Shown here: positions 1 through 10,080 of the stretch, one piece after another | How the letters are laid out: every line of letters starts with the position of its first letter | Numbering within the stretch: position 1 is the stretch's first letter | Assembly: GCF_001989455.1 (NCBI RefSeq) | Contig: NZ_CP018346.1 | Location: 930,001 to 994,000, forward strand | Origin: Prochlorococcus sp. RS04 | GTDB lineage: Bacteria; Cyanobacteriota; Cyanobacteriia; PCC-6307; Cyanobiaceae | DNA length: 64,000 nt | Reading direction: 5' to 3' | Notes under the pieces: generated by a model | Database searches by the model: none | Told to the model about the DNA's origin: nothing | Seen by the model: the letters and a program-made list of their open reading frames with translations, nothing else | Program-made: the position numbers and the translations under genes

Positions 1-822
1 TAATCTTTTGATATTCCTAAATTGTTTCTTCCACTCTCTTGCTTCATTTAAAGATTCCCAAGGATCGTCCTCACCCCATATCAATTGGATTGGAGAATCA
101 ACTTTATCGAAAAGGTCAGTAGCAAGATAGTCATCAAATAAGTTAATAAAACCACGAAAAGCTTCTTTAGAATTTTTCCTCTGAGAGGGTTTATAAAGTA
201 TGTCAATTAATTCTTTATCGATATTTTTTCCTGAAGGGTAAGCTTGTTCAAGTATTTTCTTTATAGTTTTTGGATTGGCGGCTCTTGTAAAAAGTGTATT
301 ACTAATCACCCTTTGTCTGACTATTGTTTTAAGGACGGGTCTTAGTAGATTCATTAAAATATTACTTTTTTTTAAACGTTTATCATCCATAGTTCTTTGT
401 GCACAATCTATCAAAATGATACCTTTGCAATTATCTTTGAGGCTTTCAGCAGCTTTCAATGCAATAACACCACCAATTGAATTTCCTACCAAGTAAACAG
501 GAGATTTTATTACCTCTGCACAAAATGTTGAAATTTGGTTAGCCCATAAGTCAAATGAATATTTAATTGAATTTTCTTTTTCAGGTTCGTAATTTAATAA
601 AGCACTAGGCTGACTACTTTTTCCAAATCCTAATAAGTCAATTGCGTAGCAGTTAGAAAATTTACCAAGAAAATCTTGATTATGTCTCCAGTGGTTTTTT
701 GATGCACCAAATCCATGCACTAATAAAATTTGAATATTTTTTTCAGAAGAATATTCTTTGGATAAAGACCAAGAAATTTCCCAATTTTTCCACTTCCAAG
801 TTTCAGATTTATTTAAAGACAC
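1..822 (-). CDS. Alpha/beta hydrolase, 3' end cut off by window edge
   Basis: About 274 codons are visible and the frame is still open at base 1, so the C terminus is missing. The visible part has the alpha/beta hydrolase landmarks in order: an oxyanion-region HGFGAS at residues 36-41, DLLGFGKS near 62-69, the nucleophile elbow GNSIGG with Ser115, and a WGEDDPW segment carrying the likely acid residue. The catalytic histidine would lie outside the window. The start is taken as GTG at 822 because the frame closes at a stop near 849 with no ATG or TTG between. It resembles the hydrolase at 28390-29289 motif for motif, so the two are probably paralogues. The substrate is unknown; cytosolic esterase, lipase or chlorophyllase-like roles are possible. 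Confidence 0.8.
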   Translation of the reverse strand, partial: MSLNKSETWKWKNWEISWSLSKEYSSEKNIQILLVHGFGASKNHWRHNQDFLGKFSNCYAIDLLGFGKSSQPSALLNYEPEKENSIKYSFDLWANQISTFCAEVIKSPVYLVGNSIGGVIALKAAESLKDNCKGIILIDCAQRTMDDKRLKKSNILMNLLRPVLKTIVRQRVISNTLFTRAANPKTIKKILEQAYPSGKNIDKELIDILYKPSQRKNSKEAFRGFINLFDDYLATDLFDKVDSPIQLIWGEDDPWESLNEAREWKKQFRNIKRL

Positions 823-911
823 TATGTATACCCATTTAATTAAACTTTAATTCAAAAAAAAATTATTCGTTTTTAGTAAATTATTCTTAGTTAAGAAAAA
901 GCTTTCATTTT

Positions 912-1910
912 ATGAAAAAGAAAAAGGTCATATGTATTGGAGAGGCTTTAATAGACAGAATCAGAAATAAGTCAAATAAAGGTTTTACAGATTTTTTGGG
1001 TGGTGCGCCTGCTAATGTTGCTTGTGCATTAAGAAAATTAAAAATAGATTCAACATTTATAGGAAGTTTGGGTAATGATGATTATGGAAAAAAATTTATT
1101 GCGCAATTTGATCAATTGGGCGTTAATTTTGATTTCTTGCAATTAGATAATGATTCATCTACCCGCGTGGTTAATGTAGATAGAGATAAATTTGGAGATC
1201 GTTTTTTTTCAGGCTTTGAGAACAGTTCTAATTCACGCTTTGCAGACGAAGTTCTTAGCAAGAAATTAATTGAAAAAAAAATTTCAAATTTGGAGAAATC
1301 TTTTTTAGAAACAAAATATTTGGTTATGGGAACGATATTATTATCATCTCCAATGTCAGCAGAGACTATTTTTTTTCTTCTAGAACAGGCTAAAAAATTT
1401 GAAGTCAAAATAGTTATTGATTTGAATTGGAGAGAGGTCTTTTGGGATCACTCAAGTTTTTCATCAGAAATTAGTAAAGCCGAAAGAGTAAATTTAATCA
1501 AGAAATTTTTAAATCATGCGAATGTTTTAAAACTTGCTAAAGAAGAAGCAACTTTGTTTTTTGAGGATAAAAATCCCTTGTTAATATCTCAACAGTTGTC
1601 TAATAGACCAGATGTAATAATAACTGATGGAAAAAATCCCGTTGAATGGTATATCAATGGATTGCAGGGAATTACTGAAACTCTTAATTCACAGAAAATT
1701 GTTGATACAACTGGCGCAGGTGATGCTTTTCTAGCAGGCTTAATTTCAAAATTAATTTCTTCTGGCTATCCTTCAAATGAACAAGATATTGAAGATTGCA
1801 TTAAGTTCGCAGGTGTTTGTGGATTATTAACTTGTCTTGGTGAAGGCGCCATTGAGCAACAGCCATATTATGAAAAGGTTAATAAATTTTTGGGATCTCT
1901 TATTTCGTAG
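912..1910 (+). CDS. PfkB-family carbohydrate kinase (fructokinase-like)
   Basis: This 332-residue protein has the two ribokinase/PfkB signatures: a glycine-rich FLGGAPANVA at residues 28-37 and DTTGAGDAF at 265-273, where Asp271 is the expected catalytic base and the GAG forms the anion hole. The family phosphorylates sugars or nucleosides with ATP in the cytosol. The length and the GGAPANVA form resemble bacterial fructokinases, but the sequence does not fix the substrate. The ATG is preceded by a poor ribosome-binding site. Its last 43 bases overlap the 3' end of tsaE on the other strand. It stands alone on its strand with no sugar transporter beside it. Confidence 0.85.
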   Translation: MKKKKVICIGEALIDRIRNKSNKGFTDFLGGAPANVACALRKLKIDSTFIGSLGNDDYGKKFIAQFDQLGVNFDFLQLDNDSSTRVVNVDRDKFGDRFFSGFENSSNSRFADEVLSKKLIEKKISNLEKSFLETKYLVMGTILLSSPMSAETIFFLLEQAKKFEVKIVIDLNWREVFWDHSSFSSEISKAERVNLIKKFLNHANVLKLAKEEATLFFEDKNPLLISQQLSNRPDVIITDGKNPVEWYINGLQGITETLNSQKIVDTTGAGDAFLAGLISKLISSGYPSNEQDIEDCIKFAGVCGLLTCLGEGAIEQQPYYEKVNKFLGSLIS

Positions 1911-2317
1911 TTTCTTCCATAATCTTTTGCGTAACTAATTTCTATTTTCCAGAAATTATCAATAACTGGTTCTATTAATTCTGGCCATTCAATAACTAAA
2001 ATAGCTTGTCTTTGTATTGCCTCTTCTTCTTCAGAAAAAAATACTTCTTTTGCTGAAGAAACATTTCCTAACCTGTATAAATCAAGATGAATTAGTGGAA
2101 TTTTCCCGGAGTTATAGTGATGCGATAAAGCAAATGTAGGGCTTGTAATGTCTTCAGAGATTGATAAGCCTTTAGCAATCCCTTGTACGAATGAAGTTTT
2201 CCCAGCCCCAATTGGACCCTGTAATAAAACAATTGATTGGGGATTTAATTTGTGTGAAAGTTTTTTCCCTAAATTTAAAGTTTCTTTTAAATTCTCAATA
2301 AACACAAAATTACACAA
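1868..2317 (-). CDS. tsaE: tRNA threonylcarbamoyladenosine synthesis ATPase TsaE
   Basis: TsaE (YjeE) is the small P-loop ATPase that works with TsaB and TsaD to load threonylcarbamoyl on A37 of ANN-decoding tRNAs. The 149-residue length is normal. Residues 34-42 are the Walker [10 protein letters not shown] and residues 77-82 give the family signature HLDLYR, followed by an acidic stretch SEEEEA and a Walker B-like VIEWPE. The start ATG at 2317 is 38 bases from the divergent ahcY start, so the two promoters must be compressed or overlapping. The 3' end overlaps the PfkB gene by 43 bases. TsaB and TsaD are not in this window. Confidence 0.93.
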   Translation of the reverse strand: MCNFVFIENLKETLNLGKKLSHKLNPQSIVLLQGPIGAGKTSFVQGIAKGLSISEDITSPTFALSHHYNSGKIPLIHLDLYRLGNVSSAKEVFFSEEEEAIQRQAILVIEWPELIEPVIDNFWKIEISYAKDYGRNYEIRDPKNLLTFS

Positions 2318-2355
2318 AAATCATTTATAGTTTAATAGAAAAAGTATTACTAGAT

Positions 2356-3774
2356 ATGATTATCGCGAATTCAGTCAGTACCACTACACCAAATTATGTA
2401 ATTGCCGACATATCCTTATCAGATTTTGGCCGTAAAGAAATTAAAATTGCTGAAACGGAAATGCCTGGATTAATGGCACTTAGAGATAAATATCAATCAG
2501 AAAAGCCACTCAAAGGTGCAAAAATAGCTGGAAGTTTACATATGACTATTCAGACTGCAGTCTTAATAGAAACTCTTGTTGATCTTGGGGCAGAAGTGAA
2601 ATGGGCTTCATGCAATATTTTTTCAACTCAAGATCATGCGGCGGCGGCTATTGCAGATAAAGGAATTCCTGTATATGCAAAAAAAGGTGAGACACTTGAT
2701 GAATATTGGCAATATACCCACTACATTCTCGATTGGGGTTCAGACTCTCCAAATATGATTCTTGATGATGGTGGGGATGCAACTGGTCTATTGATACTCG
2801 GCAGTAAAGCAGAAATAGATTTGTCTGTTTTAGATAATCCCGGTAATGAAGAAGAAATTGCTTTATTCAATTCTATTAAGTCTAAATTAGAAAATGATAG
2901 TGACTTCTATTCTAGAATTAAAAGTAATATCATTGGTGTCACTGAAGAAACGACAACTGGAGTTGCAAGACTTTATCAACTGCAAAAGCAAAATGCTTTA
3001 CCTTTCCCTGCTATCAATGTTAATGATTCAGTGACTAAGAGCAAATTTGATAATTTATATGGCTGTCGCGAATCTTTAGTAGATAGTATAAAGCGCGCAA
3101 CTGATGTGATGATTGCTGGGAAGGTTGCTTTGGTAATGGGTTTTGGAGATGTAGGTAAAGGTTCAGCTCAGTCACTAAGAGGACTTGGTGCAATTGTAAA
3201 AGTTGCTGAAGTTGATCCAATTTGTGCTCTTCAAGCAGCAATGGAGGGTTTTAGTGTTGTTACGTTAGACGATGTTGTGGAAGATATAGATATCTTTGTT
3301 ACAGCAACTGGGAACTATCAGGTAATTACAAACGAACATCTCGTCAAGATGAAAGATGAGGCCATAGTTTGTAATATTGGTCATTTTGATAATGAAATTG
3401 ATGTGGCTTCATTGAAAGATTATCCATGGGAAAATATTAAGCCGCAGGTTGATCACATAACTTTACCAAGTGGCAATAAAATAATTCTTTTAGCCGAAGG
3501 TAGATTAGTTAACTTAGGCTGTGCCACTGGACATCCAAGTTTTGTTATGAGTAATTCTTTTACTAATCAAGTATTAGCTCAAATCGAACTTTTCAATAAG
3601 TCAGAAAAATATGCTAAGGAGGTTTATGTTTTACCAAAGCATTTAGATGAAATGGTAGCAAGATTACATCTTGATAAAATTGGTGCAAAATTAACAAAAT
3701 TAACTAAGGAACAAGCTGATTATATTAATGTCTCTGTAGAAGGACCTTACAAACCAGAGCTTTATAGATATTAA
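2356..3774 (+). CDS. ahcY: Adenosylhomocysteinase (S-adenosylhomocysteine hydrolase)
   Basis: The enzyme splits S-adenosylhomocysteine into adenosine and homocysteine, relieving product inhibition of methyltransferases. The 472 residues include the NAD-binding GFGDVGKG at 262-269, the substrate-region [13 protein letters not shown] near 87-99 and the typical C-terminal KPELYRY. The protein carries the roughly 40-residue insert common to plant and many bacterial forms, which accounts for its length over the vertebrate enzyme. It is cytosolic and acts as a tetramer in known cases. The DedA-like gene follows after 2 bases, so they are probably co-transcribed, though their functions are unrelated. 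Confidence 0.97.
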   Translation: MIIANSVSTTTPNYVIADISLSDFGRKEIKIAETEMPGLMALRDKYQSEKPLKGAKIAGSLHMTIQTAVLIETLVDLGAEVKWASCNIFSTQDHAAAAIADKGIPVYAKKGETLDEYWQYTHYILDWGSDSPNMILDDGGDATGLLILGSKAEIDLSVLDNPGNEEEIALFNSIKSKLENDSDFYSRIKSNIIGVTEETTTGVARLYQLQKQNALPFPAINVNDSVTKSKFDNLYGCRESLVDSIKRATDVMIAGKVALVMGFGDVGKGSAQSLRGLGAIVKVAEVDPICALQAAMEGFSVVTLDDVVEDIDIFVTATGNYQVITNEHLVKMKDEAIVCNIGHFDNEIDVASLKDYPWENIKPQVDHITLPSGNKIILLAEGRLVNLGCATGHPSFVMSNSFTNQVLAQIELFNKSEKYAKEVYVLPKHLDEMVARLHLDKIGAKLTKLTKEQADYINVSVEGPYKPELYRY

Positions 3775-3776
3775 GT

Positions 3777-4436
3777 TTGAGTTTAATTTTTGTAAATTTT
3801 CTTACTTCAATTCCCGACTATATTAGTTTGGCTGTTGAGAAGAATTCAACAATTGCATACCTCACTATTTGTTTGGCTATGTTTTTGGAAAACATAATAC
3901 CTCCAATTCCTTCGGAAATAATAATGCCACTGGGAGGTTTTTTTGTGTATCAACAAAAATTAAATTTCTATATTTTAGTTTTTTGGGGATTACTTGGAAC
4001 TATTTTAGGATCATTGCCTTGGTACTATTTAGGTAGATTAGTAAATGAAAAAAGACTTTCAAATTTTCTAGATAAAAAAGGAAAATATTTGGGTATTTCT
4101 TCTAGTGATTTAAGTAAAAGTAAAAGGTGGTTTGATAAATACGGTGTTTCTTTAGTTTTTTGGGGCAGATTAGTACCAGGTATACGAACTTTAATCTCAG
4201 TTCCTGCTGGCATAGAACTTATGCCATTAAGAAAATTTTTGCTTTGGACTACGTTTGGGAGCCTGATATGGGTAGCCCTTCTAACATATTCGGGTTATTT
4301 ATTTGGTGAAAATTATCCAATCATTCAAACTTATTTAGATCAAATCAAATATTTTGTAAAGCCAATTTTAATTTTAATTTTCTTATACTTCTTTATAAGA
4401 ATACTTATTAGATTTCTTAAAAAAAATAGAGCTTAA
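3777..4436 (+). CDS. DedA-family membrane protein
   Basis: This 219-residue integral membrane protein starts with TTG two bases after the ahcY stop; no ATG lies nearby in frame. It shows DedA landmarks: ENIIPPIPSEIIMPLGG near residues 37-53 and FWGRLVPGIRTLISVPAG near 128-145, followed by hydrophobic helices and a basic C terminus. DedA (SNARE-associated/VTT) proteins are thought to move or scramble lipids and to support proton-motive-force homeostasis. The exact role in cyanobacteria is unsettled. The last 4 bases overlap the 3' end of ssb on the other strand. Confidence 0.9.
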   Translation: MSLIFVNFLTSIPDYISLAVEKNSTIAYLTICLAMFLENIIPPIPSEIIMPLGGFFVYQQKLNFYILVFWGLLGTILGSLPWYYLGRLVNEKRLSNFLDKKGKYLGISSSDLSKSKRWFDKYGVSLVFWGRLVPGIRTLISVPAGIELMPLRKFLLWTTFGSLIWVALLTYSGYLFGENYPIIQTYLDQIKYFVKPILILIFLYFFIRILIRFLKKNRA

Positions 4437-4804
4437 AAAGGAATTTCACTTGAGTTATTGCTGTTGGAATACTGGTTATTATCAGAATCCTTTCGTGAGC
4501 CTAGTAAGTTTAATTTATCTACCCTAACAACTGGTTTATATCTATCTTCGCCAGTATTTTTATCTTTCCAACTATCAATTTTAAAGCTTCCTGTAATTCC
4601 TATTAATGATCCTTTTTTCACATAATCTGCGGCTATTTGTGCTTGCTTGCCCCATATTTCTAAATTAAACCAATCTGGCTCTTCATCTCTGCTTCTTCGG
4701 TTAACTGCAATTGTGAAATTTGCTACGATACTTCCTGATTCAAAATATCTGACATCTGGTTCTCTTCCTGCTCTGCCAACAAGATTAATAGTGTTAATTT
4801 GCAT
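4433..4804 (-). CDS. ssb: Single-stranded DNA-binding protein SSB
   Basis: This 123-residue protein starts MQINTINLVGRAGREP and has the OB fold expected of SSB over about residues 1-100, including NFTIAVNRRSRDE and a GSLIGITGSFKIDSW strand. A short Asn/Ser-rich linker leads to the C-terminal tip SSEIPF, a near match to the acidic DDDIPF peptide that recruits replication and repair partners; here it carries fewer acidic residues. It coats single-stranded DNA in replication, recombination and repair. It is divergent from mreB with 134 bases between the starts, and convergent with the DedA gene. Confidence 0.93.
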   Translation of the reverse strand: MQINTINLVGRAGREPDVRYFESGSIVANFTIAVNRRSRDEEPDWFNLEIWGKQAQIAADYVKKGSLIGITGSFKIDSWKDKNTGEDRYKPVVRVDKLNLLGSRKDSDNNQYSNSNNSSEIPF

Positions 4805-4938
4805 AATTTTTTTTTTTTTAATACTACTCTTATTTCCAGGTTCTGCTCAAAGTTTTACGTGCTATTCATAACTAAACAACAGAATTCCGAGAGCTTATCA
4901 AAAAATAGATATATTATTTAAAAAAAGAAATTCTTATT

Positions 4939-5991
4939 GTGATTTTTAACAGATTTAAATTTTCTCGAGATATTGGCATAGATTTGGGAACCGCCAATAC
5001 TCTTATACATGTATCAGGAAAAGGCGTTGTTTTACAGGAGCCTTCTGTGGTAGCTATGGATTTAGAAGAAGGGATTCCATTAGCTGTTGGTAAAGAAGCA
5101 AAGTTAATGCTTGGAAGGACCCCTGGGAATATAAGAGCTGTAAGACCACTAAGAGATGGGGTTATCGCAGATTTTGATGCTGCAGAACAAATGATAAAAA
5201 CATTTATTCAAAAATGTAATGAAGGCAAGGGGATTGTAGCGCCAAGAATAGTGATTGGTATCCCAAGTGGAGTTACTAGTGTTGAACGAAGAGCAGTAAG
5301 AGAAGCTGGATTAGCGGGAGCTAGAGAAGTTCATTTAATTGATGAACCTGTCGCAGCAGCAATAGGAGCATCACTACCAGTAACTGAGCCAATTGGAACA
5401 ATGATTGTTGATATTGGTGGAGGTACTACTGAGGTTGCAGTATTAAGTTTAGGAGGAACTGTTTTGAGTGAATCTGTTCGAATAGCAGGCGATGAAATAA
5501 ATGAGTCAATAGCTCTCTATCTTAAAAAAGTTCATAATTTAGTAGTTGGAGAGAGAACAGCAGAAGATATCAAGATTAAAATTGGATCTGCATTTCCTGA
5601 TGATGATTTTGATAAAACTACTTTAGAGGTTAGAGGTTTACATCTTTTATCTGGTCTACCTAGGTCAGTCACTTTGACATCAGGAGAAATCAGAGAAGCC
5701 ATGGCTGAAACACTTAGTAAAATAGTTGAAGCCGTAAAAAGAACTTTAGAGCGAACCCCTCCTGAACTTGCTGCAGACATAGTTGATAGGGGGATTATGC
5801 TTGCCGGAGGTGGAGCTTTAGTTAGAGGTATTAATGATTTATTGAGCGATGAAACAGGAATTTTTACTCACATAGCAGAAAACCCACTGCTTTGCGTAGT
5901 GAATGGTTGTGGAGAGGTGTTGGATGATTTTAAAAAACTTAAAAGAGTTGTTGACACTCCAGAATTTATAAGAAATGCCATAAGAGATTAA
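4939..5991 (+). CDS. mreB: Rod-shape-determining protein MreB
   Basis: MreB is the bacterial actin homologue that organises elongasome cell-wall synthesis on the inner face of the membrane. The 350 residues start with GTG and show the actin-fold phosphate loops: [11 protein letters not shown] near residue 11, [12 protein letters not shown] near 157 and the adenosine-site [10 protein letters not shown] near 288. An amphipathic N-terminal stretch ([10 protein letters not shown]) is suited to membrane contact. It leads the operon mreB-mreC-mreD with 4 bases to mreC, and RodA is encoded at 45455. A weak TATATT sits about 25 bases upstream, but I see no convincing -35. Confidence 0.97.
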   Translation: MIFNRFKFSRDIGIDLGTANTLIHVSGKGVVLQEPSVVAMDLEEGIPLAVGKEAKLMLGRTPGNIRAVRPLRDGVIADFDAAEQMIKTFIQKCNEGKGIVAPRIVIGIPSGVTSVERRAVREAGLAGAREVHLIDEPVAAAIGASLPVTEPIGTMIVDIGGGTTEVAVLSLGGTVLSESVRIAGDEINESIALYLKKVHNLVVGERTAEDIKIKIGSAFPDDDFDKTTLEVRGLHLLSGLPRSVTLTSGEIREAMAETLSKIVEAVKRTLERTPPELAADIVDRGIMLAGGGALVRGINDLLSDETGIFTHIAENPLLCVVNGCGEVLDDFKKLKRVVDTPEFIRNAIRD

Positions 5992-5995
5992 TGTT

Positions 5996-6745
5996 ATGTT
6001 AAATGTTCGACGAATTTCTACTAGTCGTTGGTGGCATAAAAAGAAAAATTGGCTATTTTTTGCGATTTTTTTATTTTTGGTTTTTGTAAGAATATCAAAA
6101 GGAGCTTTTTATAAAGATTTTTATTATTTTATTTCAAAACCTTTTTGGCCTGATCCAAATCAAAAAGAAATTGTTTTTGAGAGTATTAACCAAGAATATT
6201 TAATAAAGTTAAATCTTCTTAGAAAAGATAATACAAGATTGCGACAGATCTTATCTCTTCAAGAATCATCTAATGATGAATATATTTCAGCTGCTGTTAT
6301 TTCGAGAAAAACAGGTAGTTGGTGGAGACAAATCATTTTAAACAAAGGTTCAAAGGATGGAGTAGAAATTGGTGATATTGTGATTGGTCCAGGTGGATTA
6401 TTAGGAAGAGTAAAAAATACTTCTTTATTCACTTCGTCGGTAACTTTAATAACTTCTTCAGAAAGTAAGTTAGGTGTTTGGGTGGATAGAATTCAAATCA
6501 ATGGATTACTAGTCGGTTTAGGAGATGATTACCCTAGCCTAATACTTTATTCAAAAGATACTGATATTAAAGTCGGAGATTTTGTATCATCATCTCCTGC
6601 TAGTACGTTATTACCTCCAAATATCCCTATTGGTATTGTCCAATCTATAGATGAGACATTGCAATCAAAAAAAACGGCAAAAATTTCACTTTTAGCAAAA
6701 CCTCATGTAATTGATTGGGTTCAAATTTTGAAAGTAAATATTTAA
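5996..6745 (+). CDS. mreC: Rod-shape-determining protein MreC
   Basis: This 249-residue protein has a basic N terminus, one membrane helix at about residues 19-34, a short coiled coil around 62-84 and the beta-rich periplasmic MreC core with GSKDGVEIGDIVIGPGGLLGRV. MreC links MreB/MreD in and at the membrane to RodA and penicillin-binding proteins outside. Position between mreB and mreD supports the call. The stop codon overlaps the mreD start by one base (TAATG), so translation of the two is probably coupled. Confidence 0.93.
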   Translation: MLNVRRISTSRWWHKKKNWLFFAIFLFLVFVRISKGAFYKDFYYFISKPFWPDPNQKEIVFESINQEYLIKLNLLRKDNTRLRQILSLQESSNDEYISAAVISRKTGSWWRQIILNKGSKDGVEIGDIVIGPGGLLGRVKNTSLFTSSVTLITSSESKLGVWVDRIQINGLLVGLGDDYPSLILYSKDTDIKVGDFVSSSPASTLLPPNIPIGIVQSIDETLQSKKTAKISLLAKPHVIDWVQILKVNI

Positions 6746-7284
6746 TGAATAAATTTTTTACAAAAAAATTATCCATAATAAGCTTTATTTTTATCCCAAT
6801 TATTTTTTTGTGGCACCCTAATTGGCTTGGATTTTTAGGTGTTCAGCCATATTGGCCATTATTTTGGTTATTGCCTTGGTCAATGATTAATGGATCAATC
6901 AATGGATTAATATTTGGTTTGTTTTTAGGTCTCATCTTAGATTCTCTAACTTTAAATGAAAGTTTTACTCAAATACCAGGCTTAATTTTTTGTGGGTTTT
7001 TGTTTGGGAGAATTAAATTACATAGTGATATTTTGTTGGGACATTTTAGGTATGGTTTAATTTGTTCTTTTGGAAGTTTTTTATGTGGGACTTTTTATTT
7101 TTTACAAATTTTGTTTAGAAATTATTCAGATATTAATTCTTTAATTTTGATTCCCAGTGTTAGAAATATCTTAGCTGAAGTTTTTTTGACAGGTTTTTTT
7201 GCTCCCTTTATTTGCTCCCAACTTTTAAGAATGTTTAAATTTTCAAAAAGAAAAAAAATAGTAATAAATTTTGCTGAGAGGTAA
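6745..7284 (+). CDS. mreD: Rod-shape-determining membrane protein MreD
   Basis: This is a 179-residue, strongly hydrophobic protein with about five membrane spans, rich in Phe, Leu and Trp, as expected for MreD. I place the start at the ATG that overlaps the mreC stop (TAATG) rather than an in-frame TTG 30 bases upstream inside mreC. MreD sequences are poorly conserved, so the call rests on position, size, topology and the LGLILDSL-type central segment. It completes the shape operon; 159 bases without a convincing gene follow before the response regulator. Confidence 0.85.
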   Translation: MNKFFTKKLSIISFIFIPIIFLWHPNWLGFLGVQPYWPLFWLLPWSMINGSINGLIFGLFLGLILDSLTLNESFTQIPGLIFCGFLFGRIKLHSDILLGHFRYGLICSFGSFLCGTFYFLQILFRNYSDINSLILIPSVRNILAEVFLTGFFAPFICSQLLRMFKFSKRKKIVINFAER

Positions 7285-7443
7285 AAGTGTTTGAAAAATT
7301 TATACACCTTAAGATCATTTAAAATGTTTGTAAACCTTAGGAATATCTCTTTGAGGGTTCGTAATGTTATATTTTTAATTGTTAGAATAAATATTCAATG
7401 CAATAGTTCTTTGCTTTGAAATATCGAGAAATCTTTTTTAACT

Positions 7444-8190
7444 ATGTCAAAAGCAAGAATCTTAGTTGTTGATGATGAACCAGCAGTTTTGAAGGTATTA
7501 GTTACAAGGCTTCAACTGGCAGGATATCAAGTTTATTCAGCCACTAACGGCGAAGAAGCTCTAGAGTCTTTTCAAAGGGATTCTCCTGATTTGATTGTTC
7601 TTGATGTTATGCTTCCAAAAATGGATGGGTTTGCTGTTTGTAGAAGAATTAGAGCTGAATCAGTAGTTCCAATAATATTTTTAACAGCTCTAGAGGCTAT
7701 TTCAGAAAGAGTTGCGGGTTTGGATTTAGGGGCTGATGATTACTTATCTAAACCTTTTAGCCCAAAAGAGTTAGAGGCTAGAATAGCTACCATTTTGAGA
7801 AGAATGGGCCCAACAGTATCGGTTACGGAAACTAAAGAAGTTCCATCGGGTAAAGGAGTTATGAAATTTGGAAGTTTAGTTGTTGATACTAATCGCAGAC
7901 AAGTTTCTCGAGCTGGAGATAGAATTAGTCTTACTTATACTGAATTTAGCCTTCTAGAATTATTGTTTGACGAGCCTGGAAAGGTTGTCCCGAGAGCAGA
8001 AATTTTAGAACAATTATGGGGTTATCCTCCTCGTAGAGCAGCAGATTTAAGGGTTGTAGATGTATACGTAGCTAGATTAAGAGGTAAGTTAGAACCAGAT
8101 CCAAGAAATCCAGAATTAATCTTAACTGTTAGAGGGATTGGTTACGCATCCCAGAGAGTTGGCGAAACAGCAACATCTTTGGCAAGTTGA
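7444..8190 (+). CDS. OmpR-family response regulator (RpaB/Ycf27-like)
   Basis: This two-domain regulator has 248 residues. The receiver (1-120) has the acidic pair D10-D11, phosphoacceptor Asp54 in VLDVMLPKMDG, switch Thr81 and Lys103 in SKPFSPKELEARI. The C-terminal winged helix (about 138-240) ends with the NPELILTVRGIGY hairpin. PFSPKELEARI and the NPELILT...GY end are hallmarks of the cyanobacterial RpaB/Ycf27 group, which controls photosystem and high-light genes. However, the receiver differs enough from textbook RpaB that a paralogue is possible, so I give no symbol. No histidine kinase is adjacent; one lies at 46723. Confidence 0.88.
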   Translation: MSKARILVVDDEPAVLKVLVTRLQLAGYQVYSATNGEEALESFQRDSPDLIVLDVMLPKMDGFAVCRRIRAESVVPIIFLTALEAISERVAGLDLGADDYLSKPFSPKELEARIATILRRMGPTVSVTETKEVPSGKGVMKFGSLVVDTNRRQVSRAGDRISLTYTEFSLLELLFDEPGKVVPRAEILEQLWGYPPRRAADLRVVDVYVARLRGKLEPDPRNPELILTVRGIGYASQRVGETATSLAS

Positions 8191-8240
8191 GCAATAGTCT
8201 GATAATTTTATTAAATAAAACAAATATATTAAAATAAATT

Positions 8241-9779
8241 TTGTCTGAAATAAAAGAAGCGCGCTTACAAAAAGCTAGTTCACTCATTAATAAAGGATTT
8301 GCTTCTTACGCACAGAGCTTTAAGGTATCACATACTACCAGTTTTCTTATTCAAAAATTTGATTATCTAGAAAATGGTCAAGAGGAAGACTTCAGTGTTT
8401 CTATTGCTGGTAGAGTTCTGGCAAAAAGGGTAATGGGCAAAATTGCCTTTTTCACAATAAGCGATCAAGAAGGTCAGATTCAGCTTTATCTAGATAAAAG
8501 GATTATTAATTTCAATTTAGAAAAACAAAAATTACTTTCTTTTGAAGATCTCAAGGAAATAGTAGATATTGGTGATTGGATAGGCGTCTATGGAACTATT
8601 AAAAAAACTAATAAAGGTGAGCTTTCAATTAAAGTAGAAAAATGGGAAATGTTATCCAAATCATTACAACCTCTCCCAGATAAATGGCATGGATTGACTG
8701 ATATTGAAAAAAGATATAGACAACGTTATTTAGATTTAATTGTAAATCCTCACTCCAAAAATGTATTTAAAACCAGAGCAAAATGCATAAGTTTTATAAG
8801 AAAATGGTTAGATAATAGAAATTTTTTAGAGATAGAGACTCCAATTCTGCAATCTGAAGCTGGTGGTGCTGAAGCAAGACCATTTATAACTCATCACAAT
8901 ACATTAGATATTCCTTTGTATTTAAGAATAGCTACAGAATTACATTTAAAGAGAATGGTTGTTGGAGGTTTTGAGAAAGTATATGAATTAGGAAGAATAT
9001 TCCGTAATGAGGGGATAAGTACAAGGCATAATCCAGAATTCACCTCAGTTGAAATTTATGAAGCTTATTCTGATTATGTGGATATGATGAATTTAACTGA
9101 AGAATTGATTAAAGATATCGTAGCTGATGCATGTGGTTCTTTAATTATAAATTATCAAAATAAAGAAATTGATTTTTCTAAGCCTTGGTTAAGAATATCC
9201 ATGAAAGCTATTGTCAAAAAATATACAGGGATTGATTTTGATTCTTTCAGTGGAGACTTTCTAGCAGCAAAACAAGCCGTTAAAAATATCAATGTTGATT
9301 TTTCTAATAAAGTAAATACTATCGGAAGACTTTTAAATGAGGTCTTCGAGCAAAAAGTAGAATCAAAACTTATAGAACCCACTTTTATTATTGATTATCC
9401 TGTTGAAATTTCTCCTTTAGCTAGGCCTCATCATGATAATAAAGAAATAGTTCAGAGATTTGAATTATTCATTGTTGGACGAGAACTGGCAAATGCGTTT
9501 AGTGAGTTGATAGATCCAGTAGATCAAAGAGAAAGAATGCAATTACAGCAATCTCTTAGAGATGAAGGAGATCTTGAGGCTCACTGTATAGATGAAGATT
9601 TTTTGAATGCTTTAGAGATTGGCATGCCGCCTACGGGAGGATTAGGTATAGGCATTGATAGGCTAATTATGTTAATTACTAATAGCGCATCGATTAGAGA
9701 TGTAATCCCTTTCCCATTGTTAAAACCAGAAATAACTTCTAAAAAAAGTGAAAAATTACCCTCGAATGAAGTAAAATAA
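8241..9779 (+). CDS. lysS: Lysyl-tRNA synthetase, class II
   Basis: This 512-residue enzyme charges tRNA-Lys. The N-terminal OB-fold anticodon-binding domain (about 50-155) contains VAGR-like [14 protein letters not shown]; class II motif 2 is seen in [15 protein letters not shown] and motif 3 in [13 protein letters not shown] near the C terminus. The start codon is TTG, with TCTGAAATAAAAGAA following and no in-frame ATG nearby. It lies 50 bases after the response regulator and 29 before the small conserved gene, all on one strand. Confidence 0.96.
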   Translation: MSEIKEARLQKASSLINKGFASYAQSFKVSHTTSFLIQKFDYLENGQEEDFSVSIAGRVLAKRVMGKIAFFTISDQEGQIQLYLDKRIINFNLEKQKLLSFEDLKEIVDIGDWIGVYGTIKKTNKGELSIKVEKWEMLSKSLQPLPDKWHGLTDIEKRYRQRYLDLIVNPHSKNVFKTRAKCISFIRKWLDNRNFLEIETPILQSEAGGAEARPFITHHNTLDIPLYLRIATELHLKRMVVGGFEKVYELGRIFRNEGISTRHNPEFTSVEIYEAYSDYVDMMNLTEELIKDIVADACGSLIINYQNKEIDFSKPWLRISMKAIVKKYTGIDFDSFSGDFLAAKQAVKNINVDFSNKVNTIGRLLNEVFEQKVESKLIEPTFIIDYPVEISPLARPHHDNKEIVQRFELFIVGRELANAFSELIDPVDQRERMQLQQSLRDEGDLEAHCIDEDFLNALEIGMPPTGGLGIGIDRLIMLITNSASIRDVIPFPLLKPEITSKKSEKLPSNEVK

Positions 9780-9808
9780 TTAAATTAATCCAATACGAAA
9801 TTTTTTAA

Positions 9809-10054
9809 ATGAGTGGTGAACGTGTTGGTTTCCGTTTCAAACACGCGGATGCAGTAGTAAAAAGAAATCCTCAAGGCCGATCAAGACGAGGATGGGTTAT
9901 TGAACCAGTAGAGCAAACTACAAGTAGAGGAACAAAAATGCCTGCATATAAAATTCGCTGGAGAGATAGTGAGAGGCCAGAAACTGTATTGCAGCATATG
10001 CTAATTGCAGATCCAGATCCTTCTCCACCTCCAGGTTCAGTAAGTTTAGATTGA
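9809..10054 (+). CDS. Conserved small basic protein of unknown function
   Basis: This 81-residue protein begins MSGERVGFRFKHADAVVKRN. It is rich in Arg and Lys in its first 55 residues (RSRRGWVIEPVEQTTSRG, KIRWRDSERPE), then has an acidic and proline-rich tail (ADPDPSPPPGS). No domain is recognised. The even codon use, a clear ATG and position 29 bases after lysS support a real gene; I believe it is widely kept in marine picocyanobacteria, but this is from memory. A nucleic-acid or ribosome-linked role is only a guess from charge. Confidence 0.8.
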   Translation: MSGERVGFRFKHADAVVKRNPQGRSRRGWVIEPVEQTTSRGTKMPAYKIRWRDSERPETVLQHMLIADPDPSPPPGSVSLD

Positions 10055-10080
10055 TATTTTCAATAATTCTGCCTAATCTT

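Noticed and set aside
3035-3241. Reverse-strand open frame inside ahcY, and similar frames inside mreB, glmS, glgP, icd, ppc and others
   Set aside because: These mirror conserved coding regions on the other strand and have no protein-like pattern of their own.
6715-6744. Upstream TTG start for mreD inside mreC
   Set aside because: The ATG overlapping the mreC stop as TAATG is the usual coupled start.
7324-7419. A 31-codon open frame between mreD and the response regulator (MFVNLRNISLRVRNVIF...)
   Set aside because: No ribosome-binding site, no recognised protein, and a length expected by chance in this composition.
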